NCBI RefSeq assembly: GCF_000026225.1 | Contig: NC_011740.1 | Location: 1,240,001-1,304,000, forward strand | Reading direction: 5' to 3' | Length of the DNA stretch: 64,000 nt | Origin: Escherichia fergusonii ATCC 35469 | Lineage (GTDB): Bacteria > Pseudomonadota > Gammaproteobacteria > Enterobacterales > Enterobacteriaceae | Part shown: in pieces, positions 8,077 to 16,835 of the stretch | Layout of the letters: every line of letters begins with the position of its first letter | How positions within the stretch are numbered: the stretch's first letter is position 1 | Notes under the pieces: model-generated | What the model saw: the letters and a program-made list of their open reading frames with translations, nothing else | The model's database searches: none | Told to the model about the DNA's origin: nothing | Program-made: the position numbers and the translations under genes

Positions 8077-9849
8077 ATGCGTACAGAATATTGTGGACAG
8101 CTCCGTTTGTCCCACGTGGGGCAGCAGGTGACTCTGTGTGGTTGGGTCAACCGTCGTCGTGATCTTGGTAGCCTGATCTTCATCGATATGCGCGACCGCG
8201 AAGGTATCGTGCAGGTATTTTTCGATCCGGATCGTGCGGACGCGTTAAAGCTGGCCTCTGAACTGCGTAATGAGTTCTGCATTCAGGTCACGGGCACCGT
8301 ACGTGCGCGTGACGAAAAAAATATCAACCGCGATATGGCGACCGGCGAAATCGAAGTGCTGGCCTCCTCGCTGACCATCATCAACCGCGCAGACGTTCTG
8401 CCGCTTGACTCTAACCACGTCAACACCGAAGAAGCGCGACTGAAATACCGCTACCTCGACCTGCGTCGTCCGGAAATGGCTCAGCGCCTGAAAACCCGCG
8501 CTAAAATCACCAGCCTGGTGCGCCGTTTCATGGATGACCACGGCTTCCTCGACATCGAAACTCCGATGCTGACCAAAGCCACGCCGGAAGGCGCGCGTGA
8601 CTACCTGGTGCCTTCTCGTGTGCACAAAGGGAAATTCTACGCACTGCCGCAGTCTCCACAGCTGTTCAAACAGCTGCTGATGATGTCTGGTTTTGACCGC
8701 TACTATCAGATTGTAAAATGCTTCCGTGACGAAGACCTGCGTGCTGATCGTCAGCCTGAATTCACCCAGATCGATGTGGAAACCTCTTTCATGACCGCGC
8801 CGCAAGTGCGTGAAGTGATGGAAGCGCTGGTACGCCATTTGTGGCTGGAAGTGAAGGGCGTGGATCTCGGTGATTTCCCTGTAATGACCTTTGCGGAAGC
8901 AGAACGCCGTTATGGTTCTGATAAACCGGATCTGCGTAACCCGATGGAACTGACTGACGTTGCTGATCTGCTGAAATCCGTTGAGTTCGCGGTATTCGCA
9001 GGTCCGGCGAACGATCCGAAAGGCCGCGTTGCTGCTCTGCGTGTTCCGGGTGGCGCATCGCTGACCCGTAAGCAGATCGACGAATACGGTAACTTCGTTA
9101 AAATCTACGGCGCGAAAGGTCTGGCGTACATCAAAGTTAACGAACGTGCGAAAGGTCTGGAAGGTATCAACAGTCCGGTAGCGAAGTTCCTCAACGCTGA
9201 AATCATCGAAGCCATCCTGGATCGTACTGCCGCGCAAGATGGCGATATGATTTTCTTCGGTGCCGATAACAAGAAAATTGTTGCCGACGCGATGGGCGCA
9301 TTGCGTCTGAAAGTGGGTAAAGACCTTGGTCTGACCGACGAAAGCAAATGGGCACCGCTGTGGGTTATCGACTTCCCGATGTTTGAAGACGACGGTGAAG
9401 GCGGCCTGACGGCAATGCACCATCCGTTCACCTCACCGAAAGACATGACGGCGGCAGAGTTGAAAGCTGCACCGGAAAATGCGGTGGCGAACGCTTACGA
9501 TATGGTCATCAATGGTTACGAAGTGGGCGGTGGTTCTGTGCGTATCCATAATGGTGATATGCAGCAGACGGTGTTTGGTATTCTGGGGATCAACGAAGAG
9601 GAACAGCGCGAGAAATTCGGCTTCCTGCTCGACGCCCTGAAATACGGTACTCCGCCGCACGCAGGTCTGGCATTCGGTCTTGACCGTCTGACCATGCTGC
9701 TGACCGGTACCGACAACATCCGTGACGTTATCGCCTTCCCGAAAACCACGGCGGCAGCGTGTCTGATGACCGAAGCGCCAAGCTTTGCTAACCCGACTGC
9801 CCTGTCCGAGCTGAGCATTCAGGTTGTGAAGAAGGCAGAGAATAATTGA
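8077..9849 (+). CDS. aspS: Aspartyl-tRNA synthetase
   Basis: 590 residues, the full bacterial length. It is a class II synthetase that charges tRNA-Asp. It has an N-terminal OB-fold anticodon-binding domain (about 1-105), class II motif 2 around FRDEDLRADRQPEFTQID (near residue 217), a GAD insertion domain in the middle (about 280-410), and motif 3 GLAFGLDRL near the C-terminus (about 530). The start has a GGGATATCTC spacer with the AAGGGA ribosome-binding site just upstream. It leads a cluster aspS-nudB-yebC-ruvC on one strand, with only one base between its stop and the nudB ATG. Confidence 0.97.
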   Translation: MRTEYCGQLRLSHVGQQVTLCGWVNRRRDLGSLIFIDMRDREGIVQVFFDPDRADALKLASELRNEFCIQVTGTVRARDEKNINRDMATGEIEVLASSLTIINRADVLPLDSNHVNTEEARLKYRYLDLRRPEMAQRLKTRAKITSLVRRFMDDHGFLDIETPMLTKATPEGARDYLVPSRVHKGKFYALPQSPQLFKQLLMMSGFDRYYQIVKCFRDEDLRADRQPEFTQIDVETSFMTAPQVREVMEALVRHLWLEVKGVDLGDFPVMTFAEAERRYGSDKPDLRNPMELTDVADLLKSVEFAVFAGPANDPKGRVAALRVPGGASLTRKQIDEYGNFVKIYGAKGLAYIKVNERAKGLEGINSPVAKFLNAEIIEAILDRTAAQDGDMIFFGADNKKIVADAMGALRLKVGKDLGLTDESKWAPLWVIDFPMFEDDGEGGLTAMHHPFTSPKDMTAAELKAAPENAVANAYDMVINGYEVGGGSVRIHNGDMQQTVFGILGINEEEQREKFGFLLDALKYGTPPHAGLAFGLDRLTMLLTGTDNIRDVIAFPKTTAAACLMTEAPSFANPTALSELSIQVVKKAENN

Positions 9850-9850
9850 T

Positions 9851-10294
9851 ATGACTTATAAGCGTCCCGTTTCTATTCTGGTGGTTATTTATGCGCAAGA
9901 TACGAAACGGGTGCTGATGTTACAGCGGCGTGATGATCCCGATTTCTGGCAGTCGGTAACCGGCAGCGTGGAAGAGGGGGAAACCGCGCCGCAAGCCGCC
10001 ATGCGCGAAGTAAAGGAAGAGGTCACCATTGATGTTGTCGCTGAACAACTGACCTTAATTGACTGTCAGCGCACGGTGGAGTTTGAAATTTTTTCACATT
10101 TACGTCATCGCTATGCGCCGGGCGTAACGCGTAATACGGAATCTTGGTTCTGTCTTGCACTTCCGCACGAGCGTCAGATCGTTTTCACTGAACATCTGGC
10201 CTACAAGTGGCTTGATGCGCATGCTGCGGCGGCGCTCACTAAGTCCTGGAGCAACCGGCAGGCGATTGAACAGTTTGTAATTAACGCTGCCTGA
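9851..10294 (+). CDS. nudB: Dihydroneopterin triphosphate diphosphatase
   Basis: 147 residues, three fewer at the N-terminus than K-12 NudB as I recall it (MTYKRPVS instead of MKDKVYKRPVS). NudB removes pyrophosphate from 7,8-dihydroneopterin triphosphate, the second step of folate synthesis. The Nudix box runs from [20 protein letters not shown] (near residue 38), with the REVKEE catalytic glutamates intact. It starts one base after aspS, so it is translationally coupled. Confidence 0.94.
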
Positions 10295-10322
10295 ACAGGC
10301 AGGGCTACCTGGAGATATTTTT

Positions 10323-11063
10323 ATGGCAGGTCATAGTAAATGGGCCAACACCAGACATCGTAAAGCTGCGCAGGATGCTAAGCGCGGTAAAATCTTCACT
10401 AAAATCATTCGTGAGCTGGTAACCGCGGCTAAGTTGGGCGGTGGCGATCCGGATGCTAACCCGCGTCTGCGAGCAGCCATTGATAAAGCACTGTCTAACA
10501 ACATGACCCGTGACACCCTGAACCGCGCAATTGCCCGTGGTGTGGGTGGTGATGATGATGCAAACATGGAAACCATCATCTACGAAGGTTACGGTCCTGG
10601 CGGCACGGCAATCATGATTGAATGTCTGTCTGATAACCGCAACCGTACGGTTGCTGAAGTGCGTCACGCATTCAGCAAATGTGGCGGTAACCTCGGTACT
10701 GATGGTTCCGTAGCCTATCTGTTCAGCAAAAAAGGCGTGATCTCCTTCGAGAAAGGCGATGAAGACACCATCATGGAAGCAGCACTGGAAGCAGGTGCTG
10801 AAGACGTTGTGACCTATGATGATGGCGCGATTGACGTCTACACTGCATGGGAGGAAATGGGCAAAGTACGCGACGCTCTGGAAGCGGCAGGTCTGAAAGC
10901 AGACAGCGCGGAAGTTTCCATGATCCCGTCCACCAAAGCTGATATGGATGCAGAAACCGCACCGAAACTGATGCGTCTGATCGATATGCTGGAAGATTGC
11001 GACGACGTGCAGGAAGTTTACCATAACGGTGAAATCTCTGATGAGGTTGCAGCGACTCTCTGA
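10323..11063 (+). CDS. yebC: YebC/TACO1-family protein
   Basis: 246 residues. The family signature [20 protein letters not shown] opens the protein, followed by the conserved [12 protein letters not shown] and [14 protein letters not shown] blocks. YebC proteins were long annotated as transcription regulators; work on the family (including mitochondrial TACO1) points to a ribosome-associated role in easing translation of difficult, proline-rich stretches. The sequence here does not settle the point. It lies between nudB (28 bases) and ruvC (33 bases) in the same direction. Confidence 0.95.
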
Positions 11064-11096
11064 TGAGGCCTGCTAAACAGCAAACGGAGACGCGTG

Positions 11097-11618
11097 ATGG
11101 CTATTATTCTCGGCATTGACCCGGGTTCGCGCGTGACCGGCTATGGCGTCATCCGCCAGGTGGGCAGGCAGCTGTCCTACCTGGGTAGCGGATGTATACG
11201 CACCAAAGTGGATGATTTACCGTCTCGTCTTAAGCTCATCTATGCGGGCGTGACGGAAATCATCACCCAGTTCCAGCCTGATTATTTCGCCATTGAACAA
11301 GTCTTTATGGCTAAAAATGCCGACTCGGCCTTGAAGCTGGGGCAGGCGCGTGGCGTGGCGATTGTGGCGGCGGTGAATCAGGAATTACCGGTATTTGAAT
11401 ACGCGGCACGTCAGGTAAAGCAAACGGTGGTAGGTATTGGTAGTGCCGAAAAAAGCCAGGTGCAGCATATGGTTCGCACCTTGCTGAAACTCCCCGCTAA
11501 TCCTCAGGCGGATGCCGCTGATGCGCTGGCAATTGCCATCACCCACTGCCACGTTAGTCAGAATGCGATGCAGATGAGCGAATCGCGGCTGAACCTGGCG
11601 AGAGGGCGACTGCGTTAA
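11097..11618 (+). CDS. ruvC: Holliday junction resolvase RuvC
   Basis: 173 residues from ATG 11097; a GTG one codon upstream is in frame but less likely. RuvC cuts four-way DNA junctions as a dimer after RuvAB branch migration. The RNase H-like active site is intact: the first aspartate in ILGIDPGS (residue 7), a glutamate in FAIEQVFM (about 66), and two aspartates in [13 protein letters not shown] (about 138 and 141). It ends the aspS-nudB-yebC-ruvC series and, unlike ruvAB, has no LexA box in front of it. Confidence 0.96.
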
Positions 11619-11619
11619 G

Positions 11620-12222
11620 TTATACCGCCTCGGTCAATTCAGGCTGAGGCGTTTCTACTCCCTCCGCATGAATCAACACCAAACCCGGATGATGCCACAA
11701 ACTGGCTGGCGTGACGGTTTTACGCTCCCACGGAATAGAACCTAAGAACCAGAATTTCCAGAAAGTGAGTTTTGCATTCGGATTGCTATTTAACAGTTCT
11801 CCAAACGTCTCTATTTCACCCACCGGAATACATAGCGCCTCTTTATAAATATCAAAAACGAATTTTGAACAGAACTGGCGGGAAGATTCGTATTTAAAAC
11901 CGGTGTGGTAAAGTTTGCGTAGCCGGGAGGGAACCTGTTCAACAATTCGTTTTTTTTGTTGTTCTGTCAGCCCAGCGTCTAATCGCTTTATAGCATAGCG
12001 TTGATTAGAAGAACGTTTAATAAAACGAGATAGCGTGGTGATGGTTGAAAGGGGAACCCGGCTTTCTGCAACCAGGAAGTCTTCACCGTTATGACCGATA
12101 ATGATCCCGACGTGATTACTCCAGCAATTTGATGCAGCTGATATTTGACCAAATAAGGCAGCACCTATACATGTAAAGACGATATCACCAATTTCATATT
12201 CAGCAGGGCAATTAATATTCAC
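11620..12222 (-). CDS. yebB: YebB, predicted papain-like (YiiX/NlpC-P60-type) protein
   Basis: 200 residues from the GTG at 12222, chosen because it gives the family length. The open frame continues 33 codons upstream without conserved sequence. A permuted papain-like arrangement is visible: a histidine in NCWSNHVGIIIG (near residue 37) comes before a cysteine in SSRQFCSKFVFDIYK (near 119), the order found in YaeF/YiiX-type amidases. There is no signal peptide. It lies convergent with ruvC, with one base between the stop codons, and divergent from yobI. The substrate is unknown; the fold assignment is inferred from motif order. Confidence 0.85.
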   Translation of the reverse strand: MNINCPAEYEIGDIVFTCIGAALFGQISAASNCWSNHVGIIIGHNGEDFLVAESRVPLSTITTLSRFIKRSSNQRYAIKRLDAGLTEQQKKRIVEQVPSRLRKLYHTGFKYESSRQFCSKFVFDIYKEALCIPVGEIETFGELLNSNPNAKLTFWKFWFLGSIPWERKTVTPASLWHHPGLVLIHAEGVETPQPELTEAV

Positions 12223-12292
12223 GTTGTCATTCCATTGAAATAGATATGAATATACGTAATAGCATAAAAAATTTATTTTTTCAGGAGGCGCA

Positions 12293-12358
12293 ATGTATAT
12301 TTTTATTACGCATTTCTTCACTGAATATGTAATATTTAAATATTTGCTTCCAATATAA
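12293..12358 (+). CDS. yobI: Small protein YobI
   Basis: 21 codons beginning MYIFITHFFTEYV and ending KYLLPI, preceded by a strong CAGGAGGCGCA ribosome-binding site seven bases before the ATG. It matches my recollection of YobI, one of the E. coli small proteins found by ribosome-site prediction and tagging, with one conservative change. It is hydrophobic and aromatic enough to sit at a membrane, but too short to say more. It lies divergent from yebB and upstream of ruvA in the same direction. Confidence 0.75.
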   Translation: MYIFITHFFTEYVIFKYLLPI

Positions 12359-12429
12359 CCTGTAGAATAAATTATACTGCGTCATTTTTCAGATCATCGG
12401 GACGCCTCGCAAGTTTTCTTCATCCTTCG

Positions 12430-12445
12430 CTGGATATCTATCCAG
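12430..12445 (+). promoter_or_regulatory. LexA (SOS) box of ruvAB
   Basis: The 16-base palindrome CTGGATATCTATCCAG is a variant of the CTGT-N8-ACAG LexA site and is placed 52 bases before the ruvA start. The ruvAB operon is known to be SOS-induced, and no similar site precedes ruvC. Confidence 0.8.
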
Positions 12446-12496
12446 CATTTTTTTATCATACAGCATTATCTTTGATTCATTACGCAGGAGCGTCAT

Positions 12497-13108
12497 GTGA
12501 TAGGCAGACTCAGAGGCATCATCATTGAAAAACAACCCCCGCTGGTATTAATTGAAGTGGGCGGCGTAGGCTATGAAGTGCATATGCCGATGACCTGTTT
12601 TTATGAACTCCCTGAAGCGGGTCAGGAAGCGATCGTTTTCACCCACTTTGTGGTGCGTGAAGACGCGCAACTGCTGTACGGTTTTAACAATAAACAAGAG
12701 CGCACGTTGTTCAAAGAGTTGATCAAAACCAACGGCGTTGGGCCTAAACTGGCATTGGCAATCCTCTCCGGAATGTCAGCGCAGCAGTTCGTTAATGCCG
12801 TTGAGCGTGAAGAAGTGGGGGCACTGGTGAAACTGCCGGGCATTGGCAAAAAAACCGCCGAACGCTTGATTGTCGAAATGAAAGACCGATTTAAAGGTTT
12901 ACATGGCGATCTCTTTACGCCAGCTGCCGACCTGGTACTCACGTCACCTGCCAGCCCGGCGACCGACGATGCTGAACAGGAAGCGGTTGCCGCGCTGGTG
13001 GCGCTGGGCTATAAACCACAAGAAGCAAGCCGGATGGTGAGCAAAATCGCTCGCCCTGACGCCAGCAGTGAAACATTAATTCGCGAAGCCCTGCACGCCG
13101 CGTTATGA
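12497..13108 (+). CDS. ruvA: Holliday junction DNA helicase subunit RuvA
   Basis: 203 residues with a GTG start at 12497; the ATG two bases earlier is out of frame and closes at once (ATGTGA). RuvA binds the four-way junction as a tetramer and loads RuvB rings. It has an N-terminal OB-like domain (about 1-63), a central double helix-hairpin-helix domain with LPGIGKKTAERLIVE near residue 113, and a C-terminal three-helix RuvB-contact domain after a flexible acidic-proline linker (about 140-155). It is followed by ruvB eight bases on, in one SOS-controlled operon. Confidence 0.97.
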   Translation: MIGRLRGIIIEKQPPLVLIEVGGVGYEVHMPMTCFYELPEAGQEAIVFTHFVVREDAQLLYGFNNKQERTLFKELIKTNGVGPKLALAILSGMSAQQFVNAVEREEVGALVKLPGIGKKTAERLIVEMKDRFKGLHGDLFTPAADLVLTSPASPATDDAEQEAVAALVALGYKPQEASRMVSKIARPDASSETLIREALHAAL

Positions 13109-13116
13109 GGTAAAGG

Positions 13117-14127
13117 ATGATTGAAGCAGACCGTCTGATTTCTGCCGGTACCACTTTGCCGGAAGATGTAGCAGATCGCGCCATTCGCCCCAAATTACTG
13201 GAAGAGTATGTTGGTCAGCCGCAGGTTCGTTCACAGATGGAGATTTTCATCAAAGCAGCGAAACTGCGCGGCGATGCCCTCGATCATCTGTTGATTTTTG
13301 GTCCTCCGGGTTTAGGTAAAACTACGCTTGCCAACATTGTCGCCAATGAAATGGGCGTGAATTTACGCACGACTTCTGGTCCAGTGCTGGAAAAGGCGGG
13401 CGATCTGGCAGCGATGCTCACTAACCTTGAACCGCATGACGTGCTGTTTATTGATGAGATCCACCGTCTTTCGCCAGTGGTGGAAGAGGTGTTGTATCCG
13501 GCAATGGAAGACTACCAACTGGATATCATGATTGGTGAAGGTCCGGCGGCACGCTCCATTAAAATTGATTTGCCGCCGTTTACCCTGATTGGTGCAACCA
13601 CGCGCGCAGGTTCGCTGACGTCACCGTTGCGCGACCGTTTTGGTATTGTGCAACGTTTGGAGTTTTATCAGGTGCCAGATCTGCAATATATCGTCAGTCG
13701 CAGTGCACGCTTTATGGGGCTTGAGATGAGTGATGACGGCGCGCTGGAAGTTGCTCGTCGCGCGCGCGGTACGCCACGTATTGCCAACCGTCTGCTGCGT
13801 CGTGTTCGCGATTTTGCCGAAGTGAAGCACGATGGCACCATCTCGGCTGATATCGCCGCCCAGGCACTGGATATGCTGAATGTTGATGCTGAAGGTTTTG
13901 ATTATATGGACCGCAAATTGTTGCTGGCGGTAATCGATAAGTTCTTTGGTGGGCCGGTAGGTCTGGATAACCTGGCGGCAGCCATTGGCGAAGAACGTGA
14001 AACCATTGAGGATGTACTGGAACCTTATTTGATTCAGCAAGGCTTTTTGCAGCGTACACCGCGCGGGCGTATGGCGACAGTGCGGGCGTGGAACCACTTC
14101 GGAATTACGCCGCCAGAAATGCCGTAA
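13117..14127 (+). CDS. ruvB: Holliday junction ATP-dependent helicase RuvB
   Basis: 336 residues. RuvB is the AAA+ motor that drives branch migration with RuvA. The Walker A motif is GPPGLGKTTL (near residue 62), Walker B is LFIDEIHR (near 110), sensor 1 lies in LIGATTRAG (near 155), and the arginine finger is in SPLRDRFG (near 170). A winged-helix DNA-binding domain ends the protein (RTPRGRMAT near 315). It is cotranscribed with ruvA under the LexA box. Convergent znuB is separated from it by a BIME. Confidence 0.97.
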   Translation: MIEADRLISAGTTLPEDVADRAIRPKLLEEYVGQPQVRSQMEIFIKAAKLRGDALDHLLIFGPPGLGKTTLANIVANEMGVNLRTTSGPVLEKAGDLAAMLTNLEPHDVLFIDEIHRLSPVVEEVLYPAMEDYQLDIMIGEGPAARSIKIDLPPFTLIGATTRAGSLTSPLRDRFGIVQRLEFYQVPDLQYIVSRSARFMGLEMSDDGALEVARRARGTPRIANRLLRRVRDFAEVKHDGTISADIAAQALDMLNVDAEGFDYMDRKLLLAVIDKFFGGPVGLDNLAAAIGEERETIEDVLEPYLIQQGFLQRTPRGRMATVRAWNHFGITPPEMP

Positions 14128-14262
14128 GTCGGATAAGGCATTCAAGCCTAATCCGACAATTGTGCAAAGTGCCTGATGCGACGCTGTACGCGTTTTATCA
14201 GGCCGTGTCAGAAATAACGATACCTTAAGTCGGATAAGACGTTCACATCGCATCCGACATTT
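14128..14262. repeat. BIME between convergent ruvB and znuB
   Basis: It has three palindromic units: GTCGGATAAGGCATTCAAGC with CTAATCCGAC (14129-14158), GCCTGATGCGACGC with GCGTTTTATCAGGC (14171-14204), and GTCGGATAAGACG with CGCATCCGAC (14229-14260). The alternating orientation is typical of a BIME. It may also serve as a bidirectional terminator, since no T-tailed hairpin is seen after either gene. Confidence 0.85.
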
Positions 14263-14272
14263 TAGGTTTAAA

Positions 14273-15058
14273 TTAGCTGGCCTGCTTTTTCATCATACTG
14301 ATAATAAACAGCAGTGCCGCACATAGCACCACCGACGGACCCGCGGGCGTATCGTAAAACGCAGAAAAGGTTAAACCGCCAGTTACCGCCACCATCCCCA
14401 CCAACACAGCGACACCAGCCATCTGTTCCGGCGTGCGGGCAAAGCGACGCGCAGTAGCTGCAGGAATAATCAGCAGCGAAGTAATAATCAACGCGCCGAC
14501 AAATTTCATCGCTACACCAATCGTCAATGCCGTCACCAGCATCAACAACAATTTCACGCGCTGTAATTTCACACCATCAACAAACGCCAGATCCGGGCTA
14601 ATCGTCATCGACAGCAAGTTACGCCATTGCCAGCAGAGAATCCCTAATACAATGATTACGCCAATAGCGATGGAGATAAGATCTTCCGGTGTTACTGCCA
14701 GTAAATCCCCAAACAAATACGCCATAAGATCGACGCGAATGTTAGACATTAAACTCACGACCACCAGCCCAAGAGAAAGGGCGCTATGAGCCATAATTCC
14801 CAGCAATGTATCAATCGCCAGTTGCGGTCGCTTTTCCAGCCATACCAGCCCGCCAGCCAGCAGTAGCGTAACGGCAATGACTGCATAAAATGGATTAACA
14901 TCCAGCAACAGGCCGAAGGCGACACCTAACAGTGATGCGTGAGCCAGCGTATCGCCAAAATAGGACATTCGACGCCAGACTACAAATGATCCCAACGGAC
15001 CTGCAGCACAGGCCAACATAACTCCGGCAAGCCAGCCGGGTAACAATAATTCAATCAT
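14273..15058 (-). CDS. znuB: Zinc ABC transporter permease ZnuB
   Basis: 261 residues from the ATG at 15058, overlapping the znuC end by eight bases. A longer in-frame extension lies wholly inside znuC and is rejected. The product is an inner-membrane ABC-3 family permease with about eight hydrophobic segments across the length, including GWLAGVMLACAAGPLGSFVVW at the start and LLMLVTALTIGVAMKFVGAL near residue 170. It forms the channel of the ZnuABC high-affinity zinc importer. It is coexpressed with znuC and shares the Zur-controlled divergent promoter region with znuA. Confidence 0.96.
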   Translation of the reverse strand: MIELLLPGWLAGVMLACAAGPLGSFVVWRRMSYFGDTLAHASLLGVAFGLLLDVNPFYAVIAVTLLLAGGLVWLEKRPQLAIDTLLGIMAHSALSLGLVVVSLMSNIRVDLMAYLFGDLLAVTPEDLISIAIGVIIVLGILCWQWRNLLSMTISPDLAFVDGVKLQRVKLLLMLVTALTIGVAMKFVGALIITSLLIIPAATARRFARTPEQMAGVAVLVGMVAVTGGLTFSAFYDTPAGPSVVLCAALLFIISMMKKQAS

Positions 15059-15809
15059 GAGTGCCATTTCCCCGGCGCAGAATAATTCGCCCCTGTAGAT
15101 CGTGGCGGTGATTGTGTTGGTGGCGATAAATCCCCAGCTGTTGAGCTCCACGAGTGCCAAACATTGAAATGAACTCCGGATGCATAGAAACGCTTTCAGG
15201 TGTACCAGAGCAGCAGATATGGTGATTTAAACAAAGCACCTCGTCGGTTTTGGCCATCACAAGATGCAGATCATGTGAAACCATCAGCACCGCGCAGTTC
15301 AGTTCGCGGCGCAGTTGATCGATAAGGTCATAAAGTGCCACCTGCCCGTTTACATCCACGCCCTGCGTGGGTTCATCCAGCACCAGTAATTGTGGTTTAT
15401 TTAGCAGTGCACGGGCGAGCAGTACTCTTTGCGTTTCGCCACCAGAGAGTTTTTGCATTGGCGCATCAATGAGATGGCCCGCCTGAACGCGCTTAAGCGC
15501 GGGAAGAATATCTTCTTTGTGGGTGGCAGGGCGCAAACGCAAAAAACGGCTGACAGTTAAAGGTAAAGTGGTATCGAGATACAGTTTTTGTGGCACATAG
15601 CCGATGCGAAGTTTTCCGCTGCGCTTGATAACACCTTCATCCGGGGCTACCAGCCCAAGTACTACACGAACCAGGGTGGACTTACCGGCACCATTTGGGC
15701 CAAGAAGGGTTAATATTTTGCCAGGTTTAAGCTCAAGCGACACGTCAGACAGCACGCGGCGTTGGCCAAAGGAGACTGAAACCTTATCCAGTGAAACCAG
15801 GGTTGTCAT
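15051..15809 (-). CDS. znuC: Zinc ABC transporter ATP-binding protein ZnuC
   Basis: 252 residues. It is the ATPase of the ZnuABC importer. Walker A is LLGPNGAGKST (near residue 36), the Q-loop is in YVPQKL, the ABC signature is LSGGETQRVLLARAL (near 118), and Walker B is LLVLDEPTQGVD (near 140), with a switch histidine in MVSHDLH. The C-terminal tail is rich in histidine (YRHQHNHRHDLQG), as usual for ZnuC and possibly metal-sensing. It overlaps znuB by eight bases and is divergent from znuA. Confidence 0.97.
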   Translation of the reverse strand: MTTLVSLDKVSVSFGQRRVLSDVSLELKPGKILTLLGPNGAGKSTLVRVVLGLVAPDEGVIKRSGKLRIGYVPQKLYLDTTLPLTVSRFLRLRPATHKEDILPALKRVQAGHLIDAPMQKLSGGETQRVLLARALLNKPQLLVLDEPTQGVDVNGQVALYDLIDQLRRELNCAVLMVSHDLHLVMAKTDEVLCLNHHICCSGTPESVSMHPEFISMFGTRGAQQLGIYRHQHNHRHDLQGRIILRRGNGTHD

Positions 15810-15835
15810 GTTAATTTTAGTCTTGCAGAAGTCAT

Positions 15836-15858
15836 GAAATGTTATAATATCACATTTC
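15836..15858. promoter_or_regulatory. Zur box between znuC and znuA
   Basis: A 23-base near-perfect palindrome: GAAATGTTATA, central A, then TATCACATTTC. It matches the Zur operator consensus and lies between the divergent znuCB and znuA genes, so one zinc-loaded Zur dimer pair can shut off both. It starts 27 bases from the znuC start codon and ends 30 bases before the znuA ATG. Confidence 0.92.
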
Positions 15859-15887
15859 TTCTATTCAGTACGATGATTGGTCGCATT

Positions 15888-16820
15888 ATGTTACATAAAA
15901 ATACGCTTCTTTTCGCGGCATTATCCGCCGCCTTATGGGGGAGTGCAACACAGGCGGCAAATGCCGCTGTAGTAGCATCTCTCAAGCCAATCGGCTTTAT
16001 TGCAGCAGCTATTGCTGATGGGGTTACATATACAGAAATATTATTACCAGATGGTGCATCTGAGCATGATTATTCACTGCGTCCATCAGACGTTAAACGC
16101 TTACAGAACGCGGACTTAGTCATTTGGGTTGGTCCGGAAATGGAAGCATTCATGGAAAAAGCCGTCAACAAAATTCCGCCCTCGAAACAAGTTACAATTG
16201 CGCAACTTCCTGACGTACAACCATTGCTATTGAAAGGGAATGATGAAGACGAGCACGATCATGCCGGGGGTGAAAACAGTGACGAACATCACCATCATGG
16301 CGATTACAACATGCACTTATGGCTTTCTCCAGAGATAGCGCGGGCCTCAGCGGTTGCAATCCATAAAAAATTAGTGGAACTTATGCCGCAAAGTCGAGCC
16401 AAACTTGACGCCAACCTGAAGGATTTTGAGGCACAATTAGCCACAACCGACAAACAGGTGGGTAACGAGCTCGCACCGCTCAAGGGTAAAGGTTATTTCG
16501 TTTTCCACGATGCCTGGGGTTATTACGAAAAACATTTCGGACTGACACCGCTCGGTCATTTTACCGTTAATCCTGAGATACAACCTGGTGCGCAGCGTTT
16601 ACATGAGATTAGAACACAGTTGGTTGAGCAAAAAGCAACTTGCGTTTTTGCTGAGCCACAGTTCAGGCCAGCGGTCGTAGAAAGCGTTGCGAGAGGGACA
16701 TCCGTTCGAATGGGGACGTTGGATCCCCTCGGTACGAATATCAAACTGGGCAAAACGAGCTATTCAGCATTTTTGACCCAGGTCGCTAATCAATATGCGA
16801 GCTGCCTGAAAGGAGAATAA
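15888..16820 (+). CDS. znuA: Zinc-binding periplasmic protein ZnuA
   Basis: 310 residues from ATG 15888; an upstream extension would run through the Zur box. The signal peptide covers about 1-26 (MLHKNTLLFAALSAALWGSA, cleavage near TQA-AN). It captures zinc in the periplasm for ZnuBC. Expected ligands are visible: a histidine in GASEHDYSLRP (near residue 60), one in NMHLWLSPE (near 143) and one in LGHFTVNPE (near 207). A His/Asp/Glu-rich mobile loop, DEDEHDHAGGENSDEHHHHG (near residues 117-136), lies between. The region around residues 85-140 looks much more different from K-12 than the C-terminal third. Confidence 0.96.
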   Translation: MLHKNTLLFAALSAALWGSATQAANAAVVASLKPIGFIAAAIADGVTYTEILLPDGASEHDYSLRPSDVKRLQNADLVIWVGPEMEAFMEKAVNKIPPSKQVTIAQLPDVQPLLLKGNDEDEHDHAGGENSDEHHHHGDYNMHLWLSPEIARASAVAIHKKLVELMPQSRAKLDANLKDFEAQLATTDKQVGNELAPLKGKGYFVFHDAWGYYEKHFGLTPLGHFTVNPEIQPGAQRLHEIRTQLVEQKATCVFAEPQFRPAVVESVARGTSVRMGTLDPLGTNIKLGKTSYSAFLTQVANQYASCLKGE

Positions 16821-16835
16821 CGAGGAAGTGATTAC

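Noticed and set aside
8245..9423. A 392-codon open frame on the minus strand inside aspS
   Set aside because: It lies wholly antisense to a highly conserved synthetase, has no recognisable protein features, and is rich in Phe, His, Arg and Gln as expected from the complement of biased codons.
10305..11024. A 239-codon minus-strand frame over yebC
   Set aside because: Shadow of yebC codon use; no ribosome site, no domain, and it covers nearly the whole plus-strand gene.
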